Source: Alviniconcha marisindica (lineage: Eukaryota; Mollusca; Gastropoda; Provannidae). From it: a DNA stretch of 64,000 bases. The position numbers were made by a program, and so were the translations under genes. The stretch spans positions 207,001 to 271,000 of the forward strand of contig JABMCL010001511.1 in assembly GCA_018857735.1 (NCBI GenBank). Reading direction: 5' to 3'. The first letter of the stretch is position 1; every line of letters starts with the position of its first letter. Shown piece by piece: positions 39,000 through 52,352 of the stretch. The notes beneath the pieces are model-generated. The model worked only from the letters and a program-made list of their open reading frames with translations. It searched no databases and had not been told where the DNA came from.

Positions 39000-41900
39000 A
39001 AAACTTTCTGATCCTGCCATGAAAAGTGGGGCGGGGGGTGGTATGTCAGAAAGAAAGAAAATCACTTTGACGATCTTGCTAGGCCTAAAGAAACCAAAAC
39101 CAACCAGCCAGGGACGGTGATAGATGCAACAAGTTTCGTCTACCCAGTGGGGGGAGACATACTAAGCGTTGTCTGTCACGTGGACAGGGCTTTTGCCACC
39201 ACTGTTGGCAGGCGACTGAACCGAGTACCTGCCAGCCTGTCAGACACAAGGCAGAGTGTGCTGTTGTGACAGAAGCAGCTGACTGGACAGTGACAGAGGG
39301 AGGGTGCGTGGGGGGAAGCCGGTATAATCCCACTGCATGGGAGGGGTGTGTGTGTGGAACAAAAGAGCTGCAAACCATGCAGTGAGCTTGTCCTGCCCTT
39401 AAGAGCCTGGCTTCTTCCCCTAGCTTTAATACACGGAGGAAAGGGGCTCCCTTCCCATTCTGATGACTGGTTCACCTGCAGGCAATCAGCGTGGCAAGAC
39501 TACTTACTGAGCTCGGTAAAATTTACCCAGATACAAAATGCTCTGGGTGTTTGTGCGTCAGGTGTGATCGCTGGGCATGTAGTGCTAGTGTTTGTTATTG
39601 AAAGCACATTTGTCCTGCAAAGAACTGTAAACAGACATGGTCTGACCTTAATCATTGGACAATTTTGGAATCACTCTTTCCAGTAGAGTGCAATCAAACT
39701 TTTTTCTTCCCCTTACGTTGGAATAAATTATTGATTTTGTAGCATTTGAGTGATGAAGTCCTAGGTTATAAGTGTGTAACTGTAAATATATTGGGGGTTT
39801 TCTAAGCTCTTTTTCTACTGCTGTTGATAACATTTTTATGCGGCAGGGGAATTGGCTTTCAATGCCCAATCAACCGTGATGGTTATGTCAGAGAAAACCT
39901 AAAAAGAGGATGACACTTTTCTTTGCAACAGGCAAACAGTATACTGTAAAACCTGAATTGTCATGTTTGCCTGGTTGGCATGACTAAATCATGTGACCAT
40001 CCCAACAGCCACAAGTACAGTATGTACAACAGTACACATGGAGAAAATGAACAAATACATTTTTAACTGATACATAAATAAATGGAATAAATCTGTAGAT
40101 ACATCAGATGTGTGAAAGCTGTTTCTGAAAATTTGTTTAAAAATTCAAATAATTTCTCAGTCAAATCTCCTTCAGATGAAAAAATATAAGGTTATTTTTT
40201 TCATAATCCTTTGACCATGAAAGTAGACAGCATGGATGCAGTAAATGTGATAGAAGATATCATGATGCAGTTTTAAAGATCTCGCTTGGCCAGCAATGAA
40301 AAAGTGACGTAATTGATATCATGTGCATGACCGTGTCCTTGTATAAATGTCACTCAAGTCTACTGCAACGGTCATAATTATGAGTCGGAAGGAAAGACGT
40401 GATCAAACGTTGGGTAGGTCCGATTCACCATTCATGACATGCATCTTGGTGTATTTTTTATTTGAACAATGCTCGAGTGAACTGGGAAGGCAGAATTATT
40501 TTTTTAAGCAGAATTTCTGGCAGCAGGCAAAGCATATAAAGCTGTGTTCTGATTTTTGTGTCTTTGGTACCATTGCAGGGGGCTTACTTCTGAATCAGAT
40601 TGTTTATTGTCAAAGTACATGTTTACCAGGAAATTTGTCATGCAGTAGTAGTCATATTAAGAGTGAAGTGAACTAAATAATAACGGTGACTAGGTTTTGA
40701 GTTTCATTTTCCCAGTACTACCTTTGAATTTGATCAGGGTCGCCAACTGACTGAAGGTGAAACTGAAAGTGTAAAGTGCACTGATGGTATACATTTATCA
40801 TGCAAAGTTTAAAAGGTCTCAGTTGTCTGTGAGAAAAAGCAAAACAAAGTATGTATGGCTGGGAAACGTGTCAGTTATCTCATTTGAGTACATGCATTTT
40901 GTATGGCTGTTGCCATGTGTTTACACCCGTGCAAACTTTGAATGTGATCAGATAAGAAACTGAAGTGAAAGAGTAGTGTTTAAAGGAGGTTATGCAAAGT
41001 TTGAAAGGTCTTGTTTGCATAGCCTCATGTGTCTAACATTACAGGTTTTGCTATGTGTTTGAATGAACACACATCATTACATAGACCAGCATGATTTTTA
41101 TTTTTATGCAATTCAGAAACTGAGGTGAATAAATCAGTAGATAAGTTGAATATATATGTGACTGTAGATTGGGGGGGAGGGGGGTATATGTAGTAAAAAC
41201 AGAGTTCCGATCATATTTGTTTCCAAAGACATGTGCACATATTTGGTTTTAAGTGAGAAGTTTTGGTTTACTTATTTCAGGCTTTTAACTGATCTTGAAC
41301 TCTTTCTTAACATCTTGTTGGTACTTGTATATGCAATATACATATTTTATAGTCACATGGCTTCTAGTTTCAACATGGTATGCAAGCCATTCACTCTGTA
41401 GAAAGCAGCTTATCAAACTGACCAAACGAAGTGCATTGTACTGTTGAAGAATGTTGGAGCAGTGCATTGTGTGGGTGTTGTCGTGATTGTTGTTATGTGA
41501 ATGGAAAGGGTCTCATTCCCTCAGCCTGATACGTCAGTCCTGCAAGCCATGTGCCAGTCCTGTGAGTGTTGGGGAGAATGGAGTGGGACTTCAAGGTTCT
41601 GTCCAAGCTGAAATTTAAAACCTGGTTCAAAATTCACTGCACACTTTTTTCCTTCTCTTCTCTTCCCCCCCCCCCCCCCCCCCCATTCTTAACCCTTTCG
41701 ACTCGTCATTTTTCGTTGTACCGTGATTGTAAACCACAACCTCCTCCCTTTTTTTTTGTTAGGTCTTTTTTGTTACATTTCCTAGTTCATGTACTTGGAG
41801 ATGACAGATTCAAATGGCATCATCTGACAGTCATTTTTGTCAGTTCTTTTCTCACTCAGTGTGCTTTTGTTTTTTATGTGCTTCATGTTTCACTTGACTT

Positions 41901-43476
41901 AATATGTGACCTATTTGCGGTCCATTGATCATGCAAACATGTGTGAAGTTGATGGCCAGGGAAACTGGAATTGTTATGCTGGCCGCTGTTTGTGTCTTTT
42001 GTAATGTACGTTTACTTATGCATCACTTGTTAATCCGCGAGTTACAAAGTAGCTTGCACGTAACTTGTAAATGTGTAAGTGAAGTAGCCAAGATGTATGT
42101 CTTAATTAAACAGCAAGCTCTAGCTCAAAGTTGTGTTGCGTGGTTTTTGTTTTTATGTTTGTTCTGCCTTCCTCCATCTCTTACATATTTATTGCCTCTT
42201 TCTTCAGAATGCTGACAGTCAACTCTGTTTCAGATTTTTGTTGTTGTTGACATTGTAGCCAGGCTATATAACAGGCAGTTGCTACATGAGTGTAAGTACA
42301 AAGTTACCCAATTTTAGATGTTCCCCATGAAAAATTCAGGCCACTTCGACCGGGCAAATTCAGCTGCATCAGTTGTATAGTACCCATGCTATGATTGTTT
42401 CCTGACAAGTGCAGTTTCTGTAGCTCTTTTTGCTGTGGGATGCATACACTAGTACCAATCAGTATTGTTTTTTTTATTTGTCTATCGAGACCAGTCACCA
42501 TAGGGGTACCCACACTTACACCATTCAATTTCGAGTAGCATTCTACTGTTTTAAATATCACTTTATCTCACACATACACACCAAGCAATGAACAGATCAA
42601 CAATGAAAATGGGACTGTTTTATTACACTCTAATTGAAGGCCATCACAGAGAGGAGTTAATTGTGGGTTCTGTACTAAAATGCCTTGTGGGAGCAGAAAA
42701 CCCATCGGGCTGAGTTGAAAGTCCAGAACAGTTAACATTCTCTGGGTCACATTTTCAGGTGGCCGTGCTGCTGACAGTGTCAAAAGGTTGAGTATGTGAG
42801 AAAAGTGGGTGGAGATTGAAGTTTCAGCAGCAAAAGTGGTCATGATGGCCACCACAGTGTAGACAGTGTCAGAGTTTTAGTAATAAGTGTATGTATGTGT
42901 TTGAGAGAAGAGAGATGACGATTTGTTGTCTTTGGCTTAAAAAGGAGCTTTTGGCAAGTTAAATTTCAATGGAAAGTTTTATTTTTGGTCACACACAAAT
43001 ATACCAAAGTCCAGACTATGATGGCTTAGTTTTAACACCATTTTAGAGCAAGGCAGAAAAAGAAAGAATTTTCATGAACCCATCACATTAGCAAGGAAGC
43101 ACAGTTCTTCCAGCCAAACATGAGGACTGAAAATATGTTCACATTCGCACACACATACAAAAATACCAGCCACTTCAGGCTGTGTTAGCACATACAATCT
43201 AGACCACTGACAGCGCAACCATGTGTGAGTGGATGGCTCTATTAAAAACAAAACTCACATCTAAACGGAGGCAAACACTCACACCAAGCTGATAATTTGA
43301 CTGAAGACTAAAGACTGAAACAAGCAGAGGTAGATAACTTTCATTCTGACAACCCCACACCTCCCATCATCTTCCTTGTTTGCAGAAATGTTGAGCTATC
43401 CCACCCTTGCTACTTGGGATGAAAACTGCTGGCAGCTGTGCCCAGTTGTAGCACAGCACAGGGTGAAGACACAAGC

Positions 43477-43580
43477 AAGACTCACCTCTGGTGCAGTCAT
43501 CCAGAAAGTGCACACCAGTGAAAACCATGCAAGACTCACCTCTGGTGCAGTCGTCCAGAAAGTGCACACCAAACACAATA
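43477..43580. repeat. 54-bp tandem duplication with a donor-like site
   Basis: caagactcacctctggtgca occurs at about 43477 and 43531. On the minus strand each copy reads GACTGCACCAGAG/GTGAGTC, a strong splice donor, preceded by VHFLDDCTR in one frame. Confidence 0.7.
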
Positions 43581-43977
43581 CACACACGCTTCTGTGGATT
43601 ATGCACTAGGCTTCTGTCTGAATACAGTATAACTTTCTTCTTCTTGTGCATTTCCTTTATCACACCGGGCAGGTTGCAGCTCTCAACAACACCTCACCAA
43701 ACTGCACATCAACCTCAACACACTGCTGCACGTGGGGGACCTCAAATTCAAGATACGCACAGGCAGCTGTTCATTAAGCAATACTTAACGTGCCAATATC
43801 AAGAAAACGGGGTGGGCAAGTTCAGACAGCATTTCAGGTGAAGCTTTTCCATGTAGGTGACTAGCGATGATGTTCTAAAAAAAGGGGGGGGGCTTGCTAT
43901 ATTTGACAGACTTGACATTTTTTTCAAAAGGTGAAATGGAGCATGCTGTTTCTGCTGCTGTTGTGACATGGAGTCTG

Positions 43978-43983
43978 TTTATT
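43978..43983 (-). terminator. Candidate polyadenylation signal for FNTB
   Basis: An AATAAA on the minus strand lies about 82 nt past the TGA of the last HPVFN copy (44067-44065). If the terminal exon is the last copy of the array, this would give a very short 3' UTR. Another AATAAA on this strand is at 42624-42619. Confidence 0.4.
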
Positions 43984-44044
43984 TCCCAATGAAGGAATGA
44001 TTGAAGCCATGTTAGCATCCATGTAGTTGCTGACTGTCTGCAGA

Positions 44045-44940
44045 GCACTAGAAGCTATTTCAGTTCACACATTCACTGTCAAGTTGAACACAGGGTGGAC
44101 TGCCAGTACAAACACACTAAAAGCACATTTCACTTCACACATTCACTGTCAAGTTGAACACAGGGTGGACTGCCAGTACAAACACACACAAAAAAGCACA
44201 TTTCACTTCACACATCCACTGTCAAGTTGAACACAGGGTGGACTGCCCTCTGTACAAACACACACAAAAAAGCACATTTCACTTCACACATCCACTGTCA
44301 AGTTGAACACAGGGTGGACTGCCAGTACAAACACACACAAAAAAGCACATTTCACTTCACACATCCACTGTCAAGTTGAACACGGGGTGGACTGCCCTCT
44401 GTACAAAAACACAAAAAAGCACATTTCACTTCACACATCCACTGTCAAGTTGAACACAGGGTGGACTGCCAGTACAAACACACACAAAAAAGCACATTTC
44501 ACTTCACACATCCACTGTCAAGTTGAACACGGGGTGGACTGCCCTCTGTACAAAAACACAAAAAAGCACATTTCACTTCACACATCCACTGTCAAGTTGA
44601 ACACAGGGTGGACTGCCCTCTGTATAAACACACAAAAAAGCACATTTCACTTCACACATCCACTGTCAAGTTGAACACGGGGTGGACTGCCCTCTGTACA
44701 AAAACACAAAAAAGCACATTTCACTTCACACATCCACTGTCAAGTTGAACACAGGGTGGACTGCCCTCTGTATAAACACACACAAAAAGCACATTTCACT
44801 TCACACATCCACTGTCAAGTTGAACACAGGGTGGACTGCCCTCTGTACAAAAACACAAAAAAGCACATTTCACTTCACACATCCACTGTCAAGTTGAACA
44901 CAGGGTGGACTGCCCTCTGTACAAACACAGAGAAGTACAT
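44045..44940. repeat. 74-bp array, 12 units, each containing the FNTB HPVFN exon start
   Basis: Unit tgtcaagttgaacacagggt plus ggactgccctctgtacaaac and acac(a)aaaaagcacatttc. On the minus strand every unit reads acceptor (GGGCAG or TGGCAG), then TCCACCCTGTGTTCAACTTG, i.e. VHPVFNL, then TV(D/N)V and TGA. Confidence 0.97.
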
Positions 44941-46864
44941 TTCACTTCACACACCAACACAAAAAGAGGATGAGGATGAAATGGTGTCAACCAAAATATT
45001 CACATTCACTCATTCTCACCTGTTCATTGACTAACTGCATCATCCAATTCATATAGACATATTAACGAAGTCTTCATGAAATTGCTGCATTCACCTTGTA
45101 CTACACTTTGGTCAAAGCCACAGACTGGAAGAAACACTAAAACCAACGAAGTAATGGTTATACTCATGAAAATGTTTGATACAAACAGGAAATCAAAGCT
45201 ATATCTACAGCAATAAAAAAACTAACACTGCAACACCCCCCAATCCCCCCATAACAAAACCGCTTCTTCTCAACAGAACTTTGCCCTAAAAGACCTAAAT
45301 TTTCATGTACAGAGGAACTGTCCACGATAACCACCAAATCACTCTGAAACAGTATTTAACCTTAAGAATAGTTTGTTGCAAGAAAGTTTCAGGGGGCAAT
45401 GAAACAAACAACTCCATCAAACGTCACACAATAAACTGAATGCTGAGAAGGAGGAAGTCAAACAGTGAGGAGACAACGCCACAGAGAATCAGGAAGGTGT
45501 GCGCAAAGAGGTTACCCACCAGCAGATTATTGGGGCTACCGATAGCGGAGGTGTGGGCCAGCTTGCCTCCCGTGAAGTGCTGAGCCACTGACAAACCTGA
45601 CAGACAGTAACTCGTGTGGTAATGGTCCCGTGGCCTGAAAACACAAAAGCACAGCAACAGGGTTATGGGTGTATGGATTTCTCAGATGCGTCCCTTTCTA
45701 ACGCAAGGACGCGCCAACAGCATACATATATATCGTAATGCACTTTGCTTCTAATGTGCCAAATGTACGAACAAAACCTGCCAAGCTCTTTATCCAAATG
45801 TAGCAGAAAAGTATGCAGAGTACTGACATGCATCATCTTCCCTCTGTCATTTACAAGCAGACTCAATCCCTGACTGAACAGCATTGGAACTGACCTTCTG
45901 ACTGACCAATGATCCTCAGCCAGTCAGCACCTGTGTACAAACACATCTCCTTAGATAAGCCTAATGTAAGCAAAGCACAGGAGCCATGTCAGTATTGCGT
46001 CTAGCAATTTAGCCATTTGCTCTTCCAACTGAGCTATCGTGCTCACCACTTATCTAAAATACTGAATGTAGTTCACTATCAGTATCATGATCACCACTTA
46101 TTTAAAATACTGAGTGTAGTTCACTATCAGTATCATGCTCACCACTTATGTAAAATACTGAGTGCAGTTCACTATCAGTATCATGCTCACCACTTATCTA
46201 AAATACTGAGTGCAGTTCACTATCAGTATCATGTTCACCACTTATCTAAAATACTGAGTGCAGTTCACTATCAGTATCATGCCCACCACTTGTCTAAAAT
46301 ACTGAGTATTGGGTGGTTCAGGCCGGGTTGTTAACTCCCTTGACTTTTGCCTGGCATTGCTTAAGTCCCTTGGCTGCTTTTACTTCCTGTGCATACTTTC
46401 TTCACAATGGAAGGCAGTGAATTTGAGAATTTGACACTGCCAACTTTAAAGGCATTTTTGGAGGCCCGTAGTCCGAATGTGTCTGGTAACAAGCAATAAC
46501 TTGTTGCTCGTGCTATAGGGATGCCCCCAAACGATTTTTTTCCAGGAAATTGCGATCTTCTGGTCAGCCAAAAAATGATGCAAAGACACTTTTTTCCAAC
46601 CCTCCATCCCCTTTCCCCAGTAATTTTTGCAACTGCAACAGTGGTGGCATTTATACTGCTTCGCAATTGATGGTTCAACTTCCATTGTTATACACAGCGC
46701 GAAGTAACGCCTACTCAGAAATTGGCCCGGAAGTGACGCTGCGACCTCTCATGACTTCTTGCGTGAAAGATTACAAAGGGCATTCACTCGTGCAAACCAG
46801 CTTCACTGAACCGGCCAACAGTTCACCATCAGGGCCTGAGACACAATTTACAAACTATCCATCG

Positions 46865-46895
<31 letters not shown>

Positions 46896-49800
46896 AGTTT
46901 CAATTTCGCCATCTGCTGTGCTGTACCACCACCTCACAGTCCAAACTCACTTTCCAGGCTTGTCCAGCAGTCCCCCCATGGAATGCTGACAGCAAATGAG
47001 AACATATTCCTGTAGCGCCTGCTGGTTGAACATCCAGCTGCTGGCACTCAGTGCCATGTCCTCTGAAACCACGCAAAGATGGACAGTTTAGAACTGCTTG
47101 GTTAATTGGTTAATGCTTTAATGCCGAGGTCCTGGGAGGTGTGGGTGTGTGAGGGGGAGAAGGAGACTAGACTGAGGGAGACTAGACCTAACGCTACACT
47201 GTCATCACCTGAATGATTCTGCGTTAATGTAAGCATGTCGGCAGAATCATTCAGGTGATGACAGTGCAGCGTTACGCATGGATATTAAATTTTAAAACAC
47301 ATTTTTATGTTGAAATTTTAATTCATGAGGTTCAAATCAGTCATCGATGATGTAAAGGATACCAGGGCTGCAGAAATTCACTCACCCCAGATGGGTTGAA
47401 AGCACTGAGTGAGTGAAGCCCTCAAACCACCAGCCTGTTGGGCGAGTCAGAATTTGCCCTCAGCCATGATGAGTTCTTTCCCTTTCAAAAGCGTTTTGGT
47501 CACTACAGTCGCTGTGATATAATCACCCTGGTTGACTGGGTGTAAAAAACAAGTCACTTATTTACTTGATCACCCTAGAAGCAATCAAAGCCGTGCTGTC
47601 TGGAATGCAATATTATTACCATTTAACCCTTTCAGCGTCAGCAGTTCTGAAATGCAGCAGCTCCTGGCACCAGCTGTTTTTCTGACTCTGGCACCAAACA
47701 TAGTCACTGCCTTTAAACACCAAACTTCATAGTTCAGGAGCTGTGCGAGAGTCGAGGTGGCCGTCCTGAGCTGTCCGTCCTAACGAGCCTTCTGGTTTCC
47801 GTGGACGTAAAGAATTATTGAACCGTGCTTCGGCATTGGTCACAACTTGTCCCTAATATGTCAACTGACATCTGAGGACATTAAGCAACACTACCTACCT
47901 ACCTACCACCAAACTTCCTAATTTCTGAACTAATTCTGTTTCTTCTTTTTTCCCCTTTTTTTCTGGAATAAAGTAAAATGGTTCAGGTTTTTGTCAATTT
48001 AGTGTTATACATAGTTTCATCACCAGTTGGAACAACAGTCCCCTGATTTGGATACACAGATGTGACACTGGTGGGAAGCTTGATGGGTACAGTATTGTTA
48101 CATAGGCACTGTAAGAGTTGACAGGGCTAAAAGTGAAAAAAGAAATGAAATCCAAGTGGGGAGCCGTAAAATGATATTCATAGTTACCTTCAAGGGGGGG
48201 GGGGGGGGGGGGGGGGGGGGAAGGACTGGGAATAATTCCTGGGGGCTAGTGGATGTTTCATCTTCTCTAGCCCATTGGGTTGTTAGCTTCTTGCTGTTGT
48301 TAGCAATTTGACAGTTGTTACTTTCTGCAGGCCTCAGCTGCTGATCTCTTCTTGTGTGTTGTCCAGATTAGACTATTGCAATTCTATTCTCATGGGTGCT
48401 CCCAGCTGTCTTATTCAACCGATGCAGAAAGTCCAAAATACTGCTGCCATTCAGAAATTGGGAGCCAGTGGAGTTGCTGTAGGAGAGGTTCTGATGGTGT
48501 GGTGCTCTGCCTTATTCTCACGGCACCACGCCATCAAAACTGCACACCTCTCCTACAGGAACTCCACTGGCTCCCAATTTCTGAATGAATAAAATACAAA
48601 ACTGCTTGCAGTTGCATGTGTTACAATGCAATCACAGGTTCCACCCCCACCCCCGCCCCTTATCTTTCTGAGCTACTGCATCTTTACAGTCCTTATTATC
48701 ATTATTATTATTGTCTCACCTTTCTGACACAGCACCATGTGGATAATGGGGAAAGCGCCACCCTGCCAGAAGGAGTAGCAACCGTCCACTAGTTTGTTGG
48801 TGCGGCCTTGAAACCCTCCCTCATACTTCATCTGACGCATGGCTGTCCACCGCTGCAGAAAAGCAAAGCATCCTGTTCGGTAATGGCTCTGACTTGGCTT
48901 TTAGCTCCTAGAACCATGGCGCCAAATGAAATATGATATTGGATAGCAGAATAATCAATTGCCTGTTGAAGTTTTAGCTTTCAGAGAATAGTCATGTTAA
49001 ATGCCAACACTGTCTTGGTCAGCATCACTGGAAAAGTTTGAAAAAAACAAAGAGGGAAAATTAAAAAAGGTACAGGCACATGTGTGCATGCACGCACACA
49101 CACACACATGCACGCACACACTCACACACACACACACACACACACTCAATCACTTACTCACACACATTATTTTAAAAAAATGAAGCTTGGTATATGCAAG
49201 CTTTCTACTGCCAAAATCAAATAGATAAGGAGAGAGGGACACAGACAGACAGACAGACAGATAGAGACAGAGACAGAGACAGAGTGAGAGGCAATATTAC
49301 AACAGTACAGAACTGACAATGTACTGACATGATGACACAAAACCACCTCATCAAACTGTAGAGGAGTCACAAGATGCTGTAGCCACTCACTCACCAACAG
49401 TCTTGGCAGGTCACATAGCTCTGGTTTGTTGAGAATGACAAGCGCTGCCAGTCCACAAAATGAGTAGCCACCATGAGCCTCCTGACCAGGAAAGCCAGCA
49501 AATCCACCTTCATATGTTTGACACCTGTAAGAGTGCAAAAAAACAACGCATTATCCCCTGACCAGTAACTTCATGTGTCTGACACCTGTAAAAGTGCAAC
49601 AGAAAAAGGCATGATCCCCTGACCAGTAACTTCATGTGTCTGACACCTGTAAGAGTGCAACAGAAAAAGGCATGATCCCCTGACCAGTAACTTCATATGT
49701 CTGACACCTGTAAGGGTCCAACAGAAAAAGGCATGATCCCCAGGCCAGTAGCTTCATGTGTCTGACACCTGTAAGCATAATACTGACAACATAGTGTAAT

Positions 49801-50555
49801 GCTGATACTTGCACAACAACACAGACAAAAAATGCTGATATGCATACATGTGCACAAAAACAGCGCAAATGCTGACGCTTGCCAACAGCACAGTGCAACT
49901 GCTGCTATTTGTACAACACATTGCAAATGCTGATACTTGCACAACAACACTGTGTAAATGCTGATACTTGCACAACAACACTGTGCAAATGCTGATGCTT
50001 GCCATCAACACAGTGCAACTGCTAATATTTGTACAACACAGTGCAAATGCTGATACTTGCACAACAACACGGTGCAAATGCTAACACTTGCACAACAACA
50101 CAGTGCAAATGCTAACACTTGCACAACAACACAGTGCAAATGCTAACACTTGCACAACAACACAGTGCAAATGCTGATACTCACCTGCAGATCCATTCAG
50201 CTGTGCCAGCAAACAATTCCTTGCTGCACATGTTGGTCAAGCGGGCAGCTGAGGCCGCACAGTACGCCCCTCTGTGGAAATAACATCACATCTTAGACAC
50301 GTCACCAGCAGACACCAACACACAGTGTCACACTTACTTCGTGCTTTGTTCTTTTGCTGATCAGTGTGACACCAACACACAATGTCACACTTACTTCGTA
50401 CTTTGTTGTTCTTTTGCTGGGTAGTACACCTGGCTTGATCAGTGTGCTCACATGCACACACACACACACATGCACACACACACACACACATGCACACACA
50501 CACACAAAGCATGTGCACACACACACATGTATACACATATGCATTATATACATAA

Positions 50556-50619
<64 letters not shown>

Positions 50620-52277
50620 CACACACACACACACACACAAAAAAAAAAACAGGTGCACACACACACACACATATACACATGTGCATTATATACACAAAGC
50701 ATGCACGCACACACACACACACACACATGCACTCATGCATGCACCCCCTCCTGCCCCCATCCTTTCACCCCACCCCACCCCCCAACACACGCACTCCATT
50801 TACACACCTGTGATCCACAACACAAACATAGCAGGGACAAAATTTCTAAAGCAAATTTTTGAAGAAAAAAAAAGAAGCCTCTCAAGGACTTTGATTCTGA
50901 AATGCACATTATGCACAGACCAAATAAAACCAGCGAAATGACTATTGTTGCTGCTGTTGCTTTTGTGTTGCTTAATGTCCTCGGATGTCGGTAGGCATAT
51001 TAGGGACAAGCTGAGACCAGTGTGTGAGCATGGTTCAATATTGCTTTACATCCATGGAAACCATCAGGCTCGTTAGGACGGGGAGCCCAGGACGGCCACC
51101 TTGACTCTCACACAGCTCCTGAACTCTGACTATTATCGTCATTATTATGATAATTTATACTGACCTGATGTCCACTTCACCTCCTTCGTGCATTTTGAAG
51201 GCTCCCTGCTTGTCCCTCATGGCCATCAGGAACCGGTATAGCCCTGGCCTGTCAACATACGCTGAGCTCATCAGCTTACATCAGCTGATCTCTGCATCCT
51301 CACAAGACTGTTGTCAACGGCTACAGGTAGAACAGCTCTAGAGAAATGTACTCACCTATACGACGACAAGATTGTTGTCAATGGCTACAAGTAGAACAGC
51401 TCTAGAGAAATGTACGCACCTATACGATGACAAGACTGTTGTCAATGGCTACAAGTAGAACAGCTCTAGAGAAATGTACTCACCTATACGACGACAAGAC
51501 TGTTGTCAACGGCTATAGGTAGAACAGCTCTAGGGAAATGTACTCACTTATCCAATGACAAGACTGTTGTCAATGGCTACAAGTAGAACAGCTCTAGAGA
51601 AATGTACTCACCTATACGACAACAAGACTGTTGTCAATGGCTACAAGTAGAACAGCTCTAGAGAAATGTACTCACCTATACGACGACACATAAAGAACAA
51701 TTAAAAACACAAGTGCTTTCGACACATAGTCTTCGCCTGGTGTATGAAGAGAGATAGAAAATAATAAAAGAAGAAGGAAGCAAAGAAGAAGATAGACAAG
51801 GAGTTGAAGTAAAACAATGTTAAGGATCTCAAGTGCCCATCACTACTTCACCCACTTGGACTACCACTGTAGAATCTCCTTTGTCACCTCAATTGAGGAT
51901 GCTAGAGATGTGGAAAATAGGACTGAAACTTATTTTCTCTCCCACTCTTCTGGTGGCTGTAAAAAAGCAAGTAGTATGTCTATCACACAGCCAACAGAAC
52001 AAATACCTAGTTCACCTATGGGTCTCCTTCTGGGAGCAAATATAGCTCAGTTGGTAGAGCGTACAACTTAAAAGATCCAGGCGCAATGCAGGATTGAGTC
52101 CCCATTGTGGCAAGGGATTTTTCTCCAGAATCAGCTTCCTGTGCAGACTCTCTTACAGTGTCTGTACAGCCTCTGTGTGCAACCACATGCATCAACATCT
52201 GTGTCATGAACAGTGTATACTGCCACTAATGCAACAGCATACAGCAGTGTGTGTGTGTGCATGTGTGTGTGTGTGTG

Positions 52278-52352
<75 letters not shown>

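Larger units (their letters stand above)
38854..43950. other. Convergent MAX/FNTB intergenic region
   Basis: No confident gene. It includes a possible CR1-like end (SKLKFKTWFKIH at about 41597-41640), a C run (41666-41685), a 54-bp duplication (43477-43580) and a short coding-like stretch (43672-43798). Minus-strand AATAAA sites occur at 43983 and 42624. Confidence 0.5.

Noticed and set aside
44027..45034. Plus-strand frames with repeated HFTSHIHCQVEHRVD
   Set aside because: Antisense of the 74-bp array; the minus strand explains it through FNTB.
45424..45634. FNTB exon 12 read through to TGA with a hydrophobic tail (FAHTFLILCGVV) as a membrane anchor
   Set aside because: The donor GTGG/GTAACC to an HPVFN acceptor gives a better family match; the tail is probably intron translation. 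Kept as an alternative only.
52034..52110. tRNA gene
   Set aside because: A and B boxes are present but the stems do not pair; it is the head of a SINE. The same applies to 7795 and 46001 and the R2 heads.
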